Source of the DNA: Dyella sp. AtDHG13
GTDB taxonomy: Bacteria > Pseudomonadota > Gammaproteobacteria > Xanthomonadales > Rhodanobacteraceae
Assembly (NCBI RefSeq): GCF_003201105.1
Contig: NZ_QICJ01000011.1
Location: 62,001-126,000 of the forward strand
Direction of reading: 5' to 3'
DNA length: 64,000 bases
Shown: positions 18,423 to 27,586 of the stretch, piece by piece
Layout of the letters: each line of letters opens with the position of its first letter
Position numbering within the stretch: the first letter of the stretch is position 1
The notes under the pieces: model-generated
The model's input: only the letters and a program-made list of their open reading frames with translations
Told to the model about the DNA's origin: nothing
Database searches by the model: none
Position numbers and translations under genes: made by a program

Positions 18423-19340
18423 TCAGGCTTCGGCGGGACGCGGCAGGCCGAACCATTCCTCCAGCTTGCCGAGCAGGCGCTCGAGCTCCAGGGTGAGCAG
18501 GGCGAAGGTGGCGTCGGCCTCGGCGGCGGCGTCGGGGTGGCTGTCGCCCAGTTCGTCCGTCACTATGTCGAGGAACTTGAGCTTGCGGACGATCAGGTCC
18601 TCGCCGAGCACGAAGCTCATGCGCTCATCGAAGATGAGACCGAGCTGGAACACCTGCTTGCCGTTGCGCAGGTGCTCCTTCACTTCCTCGCCGTCCAGGT
18701 CCTGGCGGCGGCACTTGGCGATGGCGCCGGTGGCCGAGGCCGGGTCGCGCAGCTCCACTTCGTCGCCCAGGGCGAGGCCGGCCGGCAGGTTGCCGTTGGC
18801 CAGCCAGTCGGTCATGAGCACGCGCGGGCCCTCTTCCGGGGCCAGCGGCACGGCCGGGAAGCTGCCCAGCGCCTCGCGCATCTGGGTGAGCGTGTTCTCA
18901 GCGGACTTGCGACTGGAGGTGTCCAGCACCAGCCAGCCATTCTTCTTGTCCACGTAGGCGCGCTGGCGCGAGCTGCGGATGAAGGCGCGCGGCACCAGCT
19001 CGTTGAGCACGTCTTCCTTCAGGCGCTTGCGCTCGCGGCCGCCGACCTTGCGGCCTTCCTCTTCGGCGATCTTCTGCACGCGGCGGTGCAGCTCGTCGTT
19101 CACCACGGCGCCGGGCAGGAGTTTGTCCTCGCTGCCCACGGTGACCATGGTGCAGGCGTGCACGGCGTGGGTGAGCGGGGCCTCATCGCCCCGGCCCACC
19201 GGCGGCACGAAGCCCTTGGTGCCCATTTCCATGGGGCCGCAGGGGCGCAGGCGATAGTCGCCCAGCACCTCGTCGAGGCGGTTCAGGTCATCGGCAACGG
19301 CGGGGGAAAAGCGGAACAGCGTGAGATTGCGGAAGAACAT
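18423..19340 (-). CDS. rdgC: Recombination-associated protein RdgC
   Basis: 305-residue RdgC, a ring-shaped DNA-binding protein that limits RecA activity and is nucleoid-associated. It is recognised from MFFRNLTLFRF, the block CGPMEMGTKGFVPP, the acidic-basic linker EEEGRKVGGRERKRLKEDVL and ANGNLPAGLALGDEVELRDP. The length matches E. coli RdgC (303). A REP-like repeat lies immediately upstream of its start, between it and the aminotransferase gene. Confidence 0.95.
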   Translation of the reverse strand: MFFRNLTLFRFSPAVADDLNRLDEVLGDYRLRPCGPMEMGTKGFVPPVGRGDEAPLTHAVHACTMVTVGSEDKLLPGAVVNDELHRRVQKIAEEEGRKVGGRERKRLKEDVLNELVPRAFIRSSRQRAYVDKKNGWLVLDTSSRKSAENTLTQMREALGSFPAVPLAPEEGPRVLMTDWLANGNLPAGLALGDEVELRDPASATGAIAKCRRQDLDGEEVKEHLRNGKQVFQLGLIFDERMSFVLGEDLIVRKLKFLDIVTDELGDSHPDAAAEADATFALLTLELERLLGKLEEWFGLPRPAEA

Positions 19341-19363
19341 TCGGTATCCGTGCTTGTTTCTTT

Positions 19364-19450
19364 GTCGTCATCCCCGCGCAGGCGGGGTTCCAGCGACTTC
19401 AGGCGCGCCAAAGTCACTGGGTCCCCGCCTGCGCGGGGACGACGGTGAGG
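19364..19450. repeat. REP-like intergenic palindrome (copy 3)
   Basis: Inverted repeat with arms that contain CCCCGCGCAGGCGGGG and CCCCGCCTGCGCGGGG, edged by CGTCATC/GACGACG. It fills most of the space between rdgC and the aromatic aminotransferase gene. Confidence 0.8.
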
Positions 19451-19462
19451 GAAGTGTGGAAC

Positions 19463-20662
19463 TCAGCGGCTGACCGCCGCCACCGCGTTCACCACCGTAT
19501 CCAGGTTGGCGCGGTTGAGCGCGGCCACGCAGATGCGGCCGGTGCCCACGGCGTAGATGCCGTACTCCTCGCGCAAGCGGTCCACCTGGGCCTTGGACAG
19601 GCCCGAGTAGGAGAACATGCCCGCCTGCTCCTGGATGAAGCCGAACTGCGGCGAACCGGCGGCGGCGAGCTTTTCCACCATGCCGGCGCGCATGGCGTGG
19701 ATGCGCTCGCGCATCTCGCCCAGCTCCTGCTCCCACAGCGCCTTCAGCTCCTTGCTGTTGAGCACGGCGGAAACCAGCGCGCCGCCGTGCGTGGCCGGGC
19801 TGGAGTAGTTGGAGCGGATGGTGCGCTTGACCAGCGACTGCACGCGCAGTGCCTCGTCGCGGTCCTTGCCCACGATAGACAGCGCGCCCACGCGCTCGCC
19901 ATACAGCGAGAACGACTTGGAGTACGAGTTGGCGACCACGAAGGCGTCGATGCCCGAGGCAGCGAACAGGCGCACGGCGGTGGCGTCGGCGTCGATGCCC
20001 TCGTCGAAGCCCTGGTAGGCCATGTCCACGAACGGCAGCAGGCCGTGATCCTTCACCAGGTCCACCACTTGCTGCCACTGCTCGGCGGTGAGATCCACGC
20101 CGGTCGGGTTGTGGCAGCACGCGTGCAGCAGCACCACGGTGCCCGGCTCCAGCTTGCCGAGGTCGGCCAGCATGCCGGCGAAATCCAGGCCGTGCGTGGC
20201 GGCGTCGTAGTAAGCGTAGTCGACCACCTCGAAACCGGCGGCGCTGAACACCACGCGGTGGTTTTCCCAGCTCGGGTTACTGATGGCGATTTTGGCCTTG
20301 GGCAGCACCTTCTTCAGCAGGTCGGCGCCGATGCGCAGCGCGCCGCTGCCGCCGATGGTCTGCGAGGTGGCCACGCGGCCGGCGGCCAGCAGTGGGGAAT
20401 CTTCGCCGAACACCAGCTTCTGCGTGGCGATGTTGTAGGTCGGCATGCCGTCGATGGGCAGGTAGCCGCGCGGCTTGGCTTCCAGCGCCAGCGATTTCTC
20501 CACCTCGTGCACGGCGCGCATCAGCGGGATGCGGCCCTGCTCGTCGTAATAGATGCCCACGCCCAGGTTGACCTTGCCCGGGCGGCTGTCGGCCAGATAG
20601 GCCTCGGTGAGTCCCAGGATCGGATCGCCCGGGGTCATTTCAACGCTAGAAAAAAGAGACAC
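19463..20662 (-). CDS. tyrB: Aromatic amino acid aminotransferase (TyrB/AspC family)
   Basis: PLP-dependent class I aminotransferase, about 399 residues, converting aspartate and aromatic amino acids with 2-oxoglutarate. Visible family blocks are GRIPLMRAVHEVEKSLALEA, RGYLPIDGMPTYN, NPSWENHRVVFSAAGFEVVD, HACCHNPTGVDLTAEQW and the PLP-lysine region VANSYSKSFSLYGERVGALS. I chose the GTG at 20662 (VSLFSSVEMTPGDPILGL) because it aligns with the family start. A GTG at 20695 forms a 4-nt GTGA overlap with the ttcA stop and would add 11 residues. It is co-directional with ttcA. Confidence 0.9.
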   Translation of the reverse strand: MSLFSSVEMTPGDPILGLTEAYLADSRPGKVNLGVGIYYDEQGRIPLMRAVHEVEKSLALEAKPRGYLPIDGMPTYNIATQKLVFGEDSPLLAAGRVATSQTIGGSGALRIGADLLKKVLPKAKIAISNPSWENHRVVFSAAGFEVVDYAYYDAATHGLDFAGMLADLGKLEPGTVVLLHACCHNPTGVDLTAEQWQQVVDLVKDHGLLPFVDMAYQGFDEGIDADATAVRLFAASGIDAFVVANSYSKSFSLYGERVGALSIVGKDRDEALRVQSLVKRTIRSNYSSPATHGGALVSAVLNSKELKALWEQELGEMRERIHAMRAGMVEKLAAAGSPQFGFIQEQAGMFSYSGLSKAQVDRLREEYGIYAVGTGRICVAALNRANLDTVVNAVAAVSR

Positions 20663-20691
20663 GGCTTTACTCGATTCGGAAGTGGAAAGGT

Positions 20692-21555
20692 TCACGACTC
20701 GTCCGGCGTGCCGGCAAGCCACTGGTGCGCATCGGCGCGAGCGACACCTTCGCGCGCGCCTAGCGACGCGAAGTCGAACAGGTTGCGGTCGGCAAGCTGG
20801 GAGGGTGCCACGTTGCCCAGCGCGCGGAAAATGTTTTCGGCGCGGCCGGGCTGGGTCTGCTCCCAGTCCTCCATCATGCGCTTGACCGCCTTGCGTTGCA
20901 GGTTTTCCTGCGAGCCGCACAGGTTGCAGGGAATGATCGGGAACGCGCGCGCCTCGGCGTAGGCGGCGATGTCGCTTTCCCGGCAGTACGCCAGCGGGCG
21001 GATCACCACGTGGCGGCCATCGTCCGAACGCAGCTTGGGCGGCATGGCCTTGAGCTGCGCCTGGTAGAACAGGTTCAGGAAGAACGTGCCCAGGATGTCG
21101 TCGCGGTGATGGCCCAGCGCGATCTTGGTGACGCCGTTGGCCGCCGCCCAGTGATACAACGCGCCGCGCCGCAGGCGCGAGCACAGGCTGCACATGGTCT
21201 TCCCTTCCGGAATGACGCGGGTGACCGTGCTGTAGGTGTCCTGTTCGATGATGTGGAACGGCACGCCGCGCGCGGTCAGGTACTCCGGCAGCACGTGCGC
21301 GGGGAACCCCGGCTGCTTCTGGTCCAGGTTCACCGCCACGATCTCGAAGCGCACCGGCGCCTTGGCCTGCAGCGACAGCAGGATGTCGAGCAAGGTGTAG
21401 GAATCCTTGCCGCCGGACAGGCACACCATCACCTTGTCGCCGTCCTCGATCATGTTGAAGTCGGCCACGGCCTGGCCCACCTGATGGCGCAGGCGCTTGG
21501 CCAGCTTGGCGGCCTCGTAGTGCTGCTTGCGGGTGGCTTCGGGCTGGGCGGACAT
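20692..21555 (-). CDS. ttcA: tRNA 2-thiocytidine(32) synthetase TtcA
   Basis: 287-residue iron-sulfur enzyme that thiolates cytidine 32 of certain tRNAs. The ATP-binding PP-loop is SGGKDS (47-52). The cluster-binding cysteines are Cys122 and Cys125 (CSLC) and the C-terminal pair at 210/213 (CNLC). The [19 protein letters not shown] block is family-specific. The start at MSAQPEA is chosen; the frame is open further upstream but lacks conservation there. A divergent YdcH-like gene starts 133 nt away. Confidence 0.95.
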   Translation of the reverse strand: MSAQPEATRKQHYEAAKLAKRLRHQVGQAVADFNMIEDGDKVMVCLSGGKDSYTLLDILLSLQAKAPVRFEIVAVNLDQKQPGFPAHVLPEYLTARGVPFHIIEQDTYSTVTRVIPEGKTMCSLCSRLRRGALYHWAAANGVTKIALGHHRDDILGTFFLNLFYQAQLKAMPPKLRSDDGRHVVIRPLAYCRESDIAAYAEARAFPIIPCNLCGSQENLQRKAVKRMMEDWEQTQPGRAENIFRALGNVAPSQLADRNLFDFASLGAREGVARADAHQWLAGTPDES

Positions 21556-21687
21556 GGACGCGATTGGGCGGGACGGCCTCCCATTGTAGCGGGCCAGTCG
21601 CCGGGCTGCCCCGGCCGCACGGCGCAGCCCACCCGCGGCCCCGGCGGCGGTACACTGGCGGGGTTCCCTCCCAAGCCCTTCGCCGTC

Positions 21688-21894
21688 ATGCAGGTCCAGG
21701 ACCAAGCCGAGATCGCCCATCTGCTGGCCGAGTTGCGCGTCGAGCACCGCGACCTCGACGTGGCCATCGAGCACCTCGCCTCGTCGCTCAGCCGCGACGA
21801 GCTGCAGCTCACCCGCATGAAGAAGCGCAAGCTGCTGCTGAAGGACCACATCGCGCGGCTGGAAAGCAGGCTGATCCCCGACCTGGACGCCTGA
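21688..21894 (+). CDS. YdcH-like DUF465 small protein
   Basis: 68-residue protein of the DUF465/YdcH family, a short, highly charged helical hairpin. Characteristic are the spacing [20 protein letters not shown] and the basic motif [17 protein letters not shown]. The function of the family is unknown. It is followed 23 nt later by a GNAT acetyltransferase gene, with which it is probably co-transcribed. The much longer frame upstream is a shadow of ttcA. Confidence 0.85.
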   Translation: MQVQDQAEIAHLLAELRVEHRDLDVAIEHLASSLSRDELQLTRMKKRKLLLKDHIARLESRLIPDLDA

Positions 21895-21917
21895 GCGTCC
21901 TCTCTCCCGGAGCACCG

Positions 21918-22514
21918 ATGTCCGCCTTGACGCCAGTCCTGCTGGAAGACGCCTTTGTCGCCCTCGAACCCCTGACGCCCGAACACGCGCCCGCCCTCGA
22001 GGCCGCCGCGGCCGACGGCGAACTGTGGAACCTATGGTTCACCAGCGCGCCCACGCCGGGCGAAGCGGCGGCGTACATCGCCAAGGCGCTGGAAGGGCAG
22101 AAGGCCGGCCTGATGCTGCCCTTCGCGGTGCGCGAGAAAAGCAGCGGGGACATCGTCGGTACCACGCGCTTCTACGACTTCGTCAACGACCCGCGCCGCG
22201 TCGCCGTCGGCTACACCTGGTACGCCAAGCGCTGGCAGAAAAGCCACCTCAACACCGCCTGCAAGCGCCTGCTGTTCCAGCACGCGTTCGACACGCTGGG
22301 CTGCGTGGCGGTGGAGCTGCACACCGACCATCGCAACCTCGACTCGCAACGCGCCATCGAGCGCCTCGGCGCGGTGCGCGAAGGCATGCTGCGCAACCAC
22401 AAGCGCCGCCCCGACGGCACGCTGCGCCACACCGTGTGCTTCAGTGTGATCGACAGCGAATGGCCGGACGTGGCGCGCTGGCTGGCCATGCGGCTGGAGC
22501 GGCTGGCGGGCTGA
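21918..22514 (+). CDS. GNAT family N-acetyltransferase (RimJ/RimL-like)
   Basis: 198-residue acetyltransferase of the RimJ/RimL group. It begins with the usual [14 protein letters not shown] block, then [40 protein letters not shown] and the acetyl-CoA/C-terminal region [20 protein letters not shown]. It transfers acetyl from acetyl-CoA to an amine, either a protein N terminus or a small molecule; the substrate is not evident. It shares a transcript with the YdcH-like gene and converges on pssA, leaving 15 nt between the stops. Confidence 0.82.
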   Translation: MSALTPVLLEDAFVALEPLTPEHAPALEAAAADGELWNLWFTSAPTPGEAAAYIAKALEGQKAGLMLPFAVREKSSGDIVGTTRFYDFVNDPRRVAVGYTWYAKRWQKSHLNTACKRLLFQHAFDTLGCVAVELHTDHRNLDSQRAIERLGAVREGMLRNHKRRPDGTLRHTVCFSVIDSEWPDVARWLAMRLERLAG

Positions 22515-22529
22515 AGCCTCGCGTCGCCG

Positions 22530-23924
22530 TCAGAGCAATCGGCCGATAAGGCGATCCAGCCGCACGCGCCGCAGGCGGCGCAGCAGCTTGCGCACTTCCG
22601 GCGGATAACTGCGCGCGCCTGGCAGATCGCGATAGTGCGTCACGCGCGTCGCATGGCTGCGCAACGACTGCCACTCCGCATCGTGCTGCGCGAGCAGCTG
22701 GCGCGACTGGTCGCGCAGCAGCAAGCCGTTTTCCAGATCCAGCGCCCACGCGCGCGGATTGAGGTTGTTGCCGGTGAGCACGGCAATCTCCTCGTCCACG
22801 AACAGGCCCTTGAGGTGATACGTGTTGTCGCCGTCACGCCACAACCACAGATTGAGCTGGCCGCTGTCGATGGCGCGCTGGTGCGTGCGCGCGAACCGGC
22901 GCAGGTTGGCTTCGTACAGGTATGGCAGCAGGCCGATGCGGTTGAACGGCTGCTCGGGCGGAATGTAGAAATCGTTGGCGGTCTTGTCGCCCACCATGAT
23001 GTCCAGCCGGCAGCCACGTCGCAGCAGTTGGCCAATCGCAGCGCGCACCGGTTGCGGCAGGTTGAAGTAAGGCGTCAGCAGGATCACGCGTCGCTGCGCA
23101 CCGCGCAGCAGGTCCAGCAGGGTTTCGTTGAGCACGTTGTCGGCGCGCCCGAAACCGGCGAGCGGAATCACGACGACATCGCCGTGGCGCGGCACCTCGC
23201 TCTCGCCCGTGTACTGCGCCTCCTGCAGCGACTGGCGCAGGCGGCGGATCGGTTCCTGCAGTTCGCGCGGGCGCGGCTGCGGCAGGCGATCCAGTCGCGG
23301 CACGGCGTCGCTGTCGCGGAACTGGCCGTCGACGAAGGCGACCATGCTGTCGGCAAGCGGCTGGTGGCGGATCACGTGGTAGCGGTCGAGCCGATAGCGG
23401 CCATGTTTCGCCAGGTAGACATCGTTGAGGCTGGCGCCACTGTAGAGCACGGTGTCGTCGATGACGAAACCCTTCAGGTGCAGCACGCCGAACAGCTCGC
23501 GCGTCTGCACCGGCACGCCGCGGATCACCACGCCCTCGCCGAAACGTTCGGCGTACTGGCGGTACATGGCGGCATTGCCTTCGCTGTTGCCCTTGCCGAT
23601 CAGGCCGCGGCGGGCGCGATGCCAGTCGACATAGACCTCCACGGAGAGGCCGGGCCGCGCCGCGCGTGCGGCGTGCAGCGCCTCCAGCACTTCGCGGCCG
23701 GCATCGTCATCCTGCAGGTACAGCGCCACCAGCACGATGCGCTGCTGCGCGCTGGCGATCAGCGACAGCAGGGTTTCACGGAAGGCCGCGGGTCCCGACA
23801 GCGTGGTGATCGCCTCCGCCGGCACGGCGAAATTCACGTGCGCGGACAGATCGGGCCCGCGCCGCCGACGCAGCGAAAGCAGTCGGCGGGCAAGGCTGCG
23901 TGGCGAGGGAAGCGGTCGATTCAT
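22530..23924 (-). CDS. pssA: CDP-diacylglycerol-serine O-phosphatidyltransferase PssA
   Basis: 464-residue PssA of the phospholipase D superfamily (E. coli type, 451 residues). It makes phosphatidylserine, the precursor of phosphatidylethanolamine, at the membrane surface. Two HKD motifs are seen at residues 149-156 (HLKGFVID) and 370-377 (HLKGLFVD). Signature blocks shared with E. coli PssA include YSGASLNDVYL, VGDKTANDFYIP, GNNLNPRAWALDLEN and the basic tail RKLLRRLRRVRLDRLI. A REP-like palindrome lies upstream of the promoter. Confidence 0.93.
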   Translation of the reverse strand: MNRPLPSPRSLARRLLSLRRRRGPDLSAHVNFAVPAEAITTLSGPAAFRETLLSLIASAQQRIVLVALYLQDDDAGREVLEALHAARAARPGLSVEVYVDWHRARRGLIGKGNSEGNAAMYRQYAERFGEGVVIRGVPVQTRELFGVLHLKGFVIDDTVLYSGASLNDVYLAKHGRYRLDRYHVIRHQPLADSMVAFVDGQFRDSDAVPRLDRLPQPRPRELQEPIRRLRQSLQEAQYTGESEVPRHGDVVVIPLAGFGRADNVLNETLLDLLRGAQRRVILLTPYFNLPQPVRAAIGQLLRRGCRLDIMVGDKTANDFYIPPEQPFNRIGLLPYLYEANLRRFARTHQRAIDSGQLNLWLWRDGDNTYHLKGLFVDEEIAVLTGNNLNPRAWALDLENGLLLRDQSRQLLAQHDAEWQSLRSHATRVTHYRDLPGARSYPPEVRKLLRRLRRVRLDRLIGRLL

Positions 23925-24025
23925 GGGGCGTCATGGTAGCAATCCGCTCCTGAAGGCGTGGAGTGGCCGTGCGCACCCCGCTGCAAATAGGCGCCCGCAC
24001 AAACCTCGCATGAGCGTGCGTATCC

Positions 24026-24126
24026 CCTCACCGTCATCCCCGCGAAAGCGGGGATCCAGCGACTTTATTCGCTGCGAGAGAGCTTAAAGACACTGGATCC
24101 CCGCTTTCGCGGGGATGACGGTGAGG
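24026..24126. repeat. REP-like intergenic palindrome (copy 4), perfect 34-bp arms
   Basis: The arms at 24026-24059 and 24093-24126 are exact reverse complements over 34 bp, separated by 33 nt. Each arm contains CCCCGCGAAAGCGGGG. It lies between pssA and the end of the AaeA-like gene. This is the most perfect of the five copies in the window. Confidence 0.9.
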
Positions 24127-24220
24127 AGAAATGTGTACTCACGCGAGATTTTGAACAGGCGCTTGTTTGCGCTTGTCCACGCCTCAGGCCGCGCAAGTTC
24201 TCCCCACGGCCTGCTTCGCC

Positions 24221-25255
24221 CTACCGCTGCACCTGCTCATTGTCAGCCACCGCATGCGGCTGCACGTCGATGCTGGCCGTCATGCCGGCGGCGAGGATCA
24301 AACCCTTGGGGATGCTGTTCTCTTCGATCTCGATGCGCACCGGCACGCGCTGCGCCAGGCGCACCCAGTTGAAGGTGGGATTGACGTCCGCCAGCAGGTC
24401 GCGGCCGGTGGGGTTGTCGCGGTCGGTGATGCCGCGCGCCACGCCGATGATGCGGCCCTTCAAGTGCGTGCCGCCGCTCATCAGGCGGATCTGCACCGGG
24501 TCGCCGATGCGCAGGTGCGGCAGCTTGGTTTCCTCGAAATAGCCGTAGATGTAGTAGCTGTGGCGATCGATCAGCGCCAGGCGCGGGCTGCCGGTGGAGG
24601 CGTAGTCGCCCACGCGCACGTCGAGGTTCGTCACGTAGCCGTCCACCGGCGCGCGTACTTCGGTGCGCTCCAGGTCGAGCTTGGCGCGATCCACGGCGAC
24701 CTGCGCCTGCACCACGGCGGCTTCGGCCTGCTCGCGCGAGGCGTTGGCTTGGTGGCCGCTGGCCTGGGCCTGTTCCCAGATGGCGCGGGCGGTCGTGGCG
24801 GCGGATTTGGCGTCGGTGCGTTCTTCCTTTGGCACCACGTCGGCCAGTTCCTGGCGGCGCTGGGCCTGCTCCTGGCGCATCTCGTACTCGGCCTTGCGCG
24901 CGGCGGCGCTGGCCAATACCGCATCGATATTGGCGCCGGCGGCGCGCGCGGCGGCCTTGGCGGAGTTGAGGTTGGCCTCGGCCTGGGCCAGCGCGATCTG
25001 GTAGCGCTGCGGGTCGATTTCGAACAGCACGTCGCCCTTCTTCACTTCGGCGTTGTCGATCACCGGCACGCGCGTGACCAGGCCGGAGACGTCGGGCGCG
25101 ATGCGCACCACCTCGGCGCGCACGCGGCCGTCGCGCGTCCACGGCGAGTACATGTAATGCCGCCACAGGATGTGGCAGAGCACGAGCGCCACGATCACGA
25201 CGACCGCGGTGATGGCAAATCGGAGCAGGGCTTGAGGTTGCAGTTTCATGGTCAT
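24221..25255 (-). CDS. HlyD/AaeA-like membrane fusion protein
   Basis: 344-residue periplasmic adaptor of an efflux pump. The N-terminal membrane helix (LLRFAITAVVVIVALVLCHI) is followed by a biotinyl-lipoyl half (APDVSGLVTRVPVIDNAEVK), a long coiled coil rich in Ala/Glu/Gln (about 90-180), the second lipoyl half (VRAPVDGYVTNLDVRVGDYA) and a beta barrel. The ATG at 25255 overlaps the DUF1656 stop by ATGA. With the DUF1656 and FUSC genes it forms an AaeXAB-type system for export of aromatic acids or similar compounds; the substrate is inferred from family only. Confidence 0.88.
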   Translation of the reverse strand: MTMKLQPQALLRFAITAVVVIVALVLCHILWRHYMYSPWTRDGRVRAEVVRIAPDVSGLVTRVPVIDNAEVKKGDVLFEIDPQRYQIALAQAEANLNSAKAAARAAGANIDAVLASAAARKAEYEMRQEQAQRRQELADVVPKEERTDAKSAATTARAIWEQAQASGHQANASREQAEAAVVQAQVAVDRAKLDLERTEVRAPVDGYVTNLDVRVGDYASTGSPRLALIDRHSYYIYGYFEETKLPHLRIGDPVQIRLMSGGTHLKGRIIGVARGITDRDNPTGRDLLADVNPTFNWVRLAQRVPVRIEIEENSIPKGLILAAGMTASIDVQPHAVADNEQVQR

Positions 25256-25452
25256 GGGTACAGGAGCAGGCCGGCTGCGCCGAACAGCACGAAGAACACG
25301 GCGACACGGAACAGAGAGGGATGCCACACGTAGCGGTACAGGCCGTAGCGGCCGACGATGGTGTCGATCAGCCAGAGCACCAGCAGGCAGCCTGCGTACA
25401 CCAGCAGGATGCCGGGCACGAGCGCGTCGGCAAGGGCTATTTCACGCGGCAT
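25252..25452 (-). CDS. AaeX-like DUF1656 small membrane protein
   Basis: 66-residue membrane protein with two hydrophobic helices (LVPGILLVYAGCLLVLWLI and VAVFFVLFGAAGLLLYP) and the linker YGLYRYVWHPSLF, a DUF1656 signature. In E. coli, AaeX is encoded with AaeA and AaeB. Its start overlaps the end of the FUSC gene by 11 nt, and its stop overlaps the start of the adaptor gene by 4 nt, so it lies in the middle of the operon. Confidence 0.85.
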   Translation of the reverse strand: MPREIALADALVPGILLVYAGCLLVLWLIDTIVGRYGLYRYVWHPSLFRVAVFFVLFGAAGLLLYP

Positions 25453-27583
25453 GGGTGTTCTCCGGAACCTTGACGATGTACGGCGCCAGTGCGGATTCAT
25501 CATCGCGCAGCGCAATGCGCAGCTGCAGCAGGTGACCCAGGGCCGGCTGGCAGCTGGCGCGCGCCTGCGGCAGTGTCTGGGAAGTCAGCGTGATGGCGTG
25601 GTCAACGGCGGCATCGGCCTGCTGCCAGCGCGCCTTGTCGGGCGCGTCGTAGAGGCGGGCCATGCCGTCCAGCACGCGCTGCATGGCATCGACCAGCGGC
25701 GGCGGCAGTTCGGCGTGCGCCATGTCCTGGCGCAGCTCGATGATCGCGCGGCCGCAGTCGTGCACGGCCAGCGCCCAGCTCAGCAGGTCGCGGGACTCCG
25801 CGCTGCCCTGCTGGGTGAACTGCACGATCTGGTGATAGAGGTCGCGATTGACGCTCTCGAAGGTATACAGGATGCCTTCCATCGGCGCGGTCGCGGCGAA
25901 CACCACCTGGCGGCGCAGCTGCGCCAGCTGGCGGCGGCGCATCCACGCGGTGCCGATCACGGTGGGAATGACCATGAAGGCCGCGCCACTCATCATCAGG
26001 CCGAACAACGACGCGATGGCGTCGTTGAAGAAGCGCTCCGGCGCGTAGACCATCGGGTTCTTCACGGCGAGAATGTAGACGTAGCCCAGCGTGTAGCCCG
26101 CGCCGATGCCCGGCAGCGTGGCGTTGCGCGTGGTGAGGTACGGCCCTATCGCCAGCAACGGGCCGGTGACCAGCATGAACATCACGAAGCCGTCGCTGCC
26201 CGGCATGATCCAGAACACCACGAAGTACGCCGCGAACATGCCGACCGCGTAGCCGATCCAGGTGTTGGCCGTGGCCGCCAGCGGCGACGGCGAGGTGGCG
26301 AGCAGCCCGCTGAAGATGGTCGCCAGCAGCATCGCGCTCGGCCCGAACGGCCAGCCGGTGGCGATCCAGAACACGCTCAGCGTGATCATGGTGAGGAAGG
26401 TGCGCAGCACGGCGATGGCCGGCGAGGCGTAGTCGTTGGCGCGTTTGAAATCCACGCGTTCCACCGTGCCGCCGAGCACGCCCTGGGTTTCGCGCAGGGT
26501 GGCTTCCAGCGAGGTGAAATCGCGCAGCTCGCTCACGAAGCGGCGCAGGATCATGGTGCCGCTGTCGAATTCCAGCAGCAGTTCCGGATCCTGCCGCAGC
26601 TCTTCGCGCAGCTGGGCGGCGAGCGCCGGCAAGGTGGCTTCGCAGGCTTCGAGCCGCGTGGCGAGCAGGCGCGGCCTGGTTTGTTCGCTGGGTTCGGGCG
26701 ACAACGCCACGCCCACCGGCGCATACAGCCGGATCAACGCGGCCGCCGTGCGCGGATGGTTGTTGCGTTGCAGACGGTTGATCAGGTGATGCAGCGACTG
26801 GAAGCTGGTCGCGGCGGCCATGTAGCGCAGGTTGAGCAGCTGCATGCGGCTGCTGCGCGCGCGGGCTTCGGGATCTTCGAAGATCACCGAGGCGCGCATG
26901 TCCTCGATCTGCACGGCCGCGCGCACGAAGCGCAGGTGCAGCTTCTCCATCTCCGCGCGGGGAATGGCGCCGCCCAGGCTGCCGCGCGCGAAATCGATGA
27001 AGTGCGAATAGTGTTCGCGCGCGACGCGGCGCAGCAGCTGGCGCAGGCGTTCCGGCAGCACCACGTCGCTGACCAGGCCGGCCACGACGATGCCGAGCAT
27101 CACCTCGCTCACGCGCATCATGGCCGAGTCGAACACGTTGTACGGATCGTTGATGGCCGGCAGCGCCACGATGGCCGCCGTGTAGCCCGCCAGCACGAAG
27201 CCGTAGGACATGAAGTTGCGGTACAGCACCGCGCCGCCTGCGCACAGGCCGACCCACAGCGACAGCGCCGGCAGGAACAGCTCGCGCTGCTGCGGGAACG
27301 CCGCCATCAGCAGCACGCCGACCAGGCTACCCGCGCAGGTGCCGATGGCGCGGTAGAAGCTCTTCGCCAGCACCATGCCGCTGTGCGGATGCATCACGAT
27401 GGACACCGTGATCATCGTAGTCGACGGCTGCTCCAGCTGGAACAGCATGGAGAACCACGCGGCGATGTAGAACGCCAGCATGCACTTGACCACGAAGATC
27501 CATGCCTGGCGTTCTTCCGTGGCGAACTCGCGCAGCCACGGCGGATGGCGCCAGGACGGGAGGTCGGTGGGTACGGCCGACAT
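25442..27583 (-). CDS. FUSC/AaeB-like inner-membrane efflux protein
   Basis: 713-residue transporter of the fusaric acid resistance (FUSC/AaeB) family. Two sets of membrane helices are separated by a large cytoplasmic region. The first set includes FVVKCMLAFYIAAWFSMLFQ and SVLMAAFPQQ; the second includes VLRTFLTMITLSVFWIATGW and GYAVGMFAAYFVVFWIMPGS. It is expected to move aromatic carboxylates or similar toxic weak acids across the inner membrane, working with the adaptor. A 130-bp inverted-repeat element lies directly upstream of the start, and no strong Shine-Dalgarno is free of it. Confidence 0.88.
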   Translation of the reverse strand: MSAVPTDLPSWRHPPWLREFATEERQAWIFVVKCMLAFYIAAWFSMLFQLEQPSTTMITVSIVMHPHSGMVLAKSFYRAIGTCAGSLVGVLLMAAFPQQRELFLPALSLWVGLCAGGAVLYRNFMSYGFVLAGYTAAIVALPAINDPYNVFDSAMMRVSEVMLGIVVAGLVSDVVLPERLRQLLRRVAREHYSHFIDFARGSLGGAIPRAEMEKLHLRFVRAAVQIEDMRASVIFEDPEARARSSRMQLLNLRYMAAATSFQSLHHLINRLQRNNHPRTAAALIRLYAPVGVALSPEPSEQTRPRLLATRLEACEATLPALAAQLREELRQDPELLLEFDSGTMILRRFVSELRDFTSLEATLRETQGVLGGTVERVDFKRANDYASPAIAVLRTFLTMITLSVFWIATGWPFGPSAMLLATIFSGLLATSPSPLAATANTWIGYAVGMFAAYFVVFWIMPGSDGFVMFMLVTGPLLAIGPYLTTRNATLPGIGAGYTLGYVYILAVKNPMVYAPERFFNDAIASLFGLMMSGAAFMVIPTVIGTAWMRRRQLAQLRRQVVFAATAPMEGILYTFESVNRDLYHQIVQFTQQGSAESRDLLSWALAVHDCGRAIIELRQDMAHAELPPPLVDAMQRVLDGMARLYDAPDKARWQQADAAVDHAITLTSQTLPQARASCQPALGHLLQLRIALRDDESALAPYIVKVPENTHAA

Positions 27584-27586
27584 GGT

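Noticed and set aside
19463-21655. A 730-codon frame that seems to fuse a protein to the aminotransferase
   Set aside because: The upstream half lies over ttcA in another frame. The aminotransferase has proper starts at 20662 or 20695, so no fusion is present.
24026-24126. CRISPR-like or terminator interpretation of the palindromes
   Set aside because: There is no array of regularly spaced repeats with unique spacers, and related copies occur at several unrelated loci. A REP-like element is the simpler reading.
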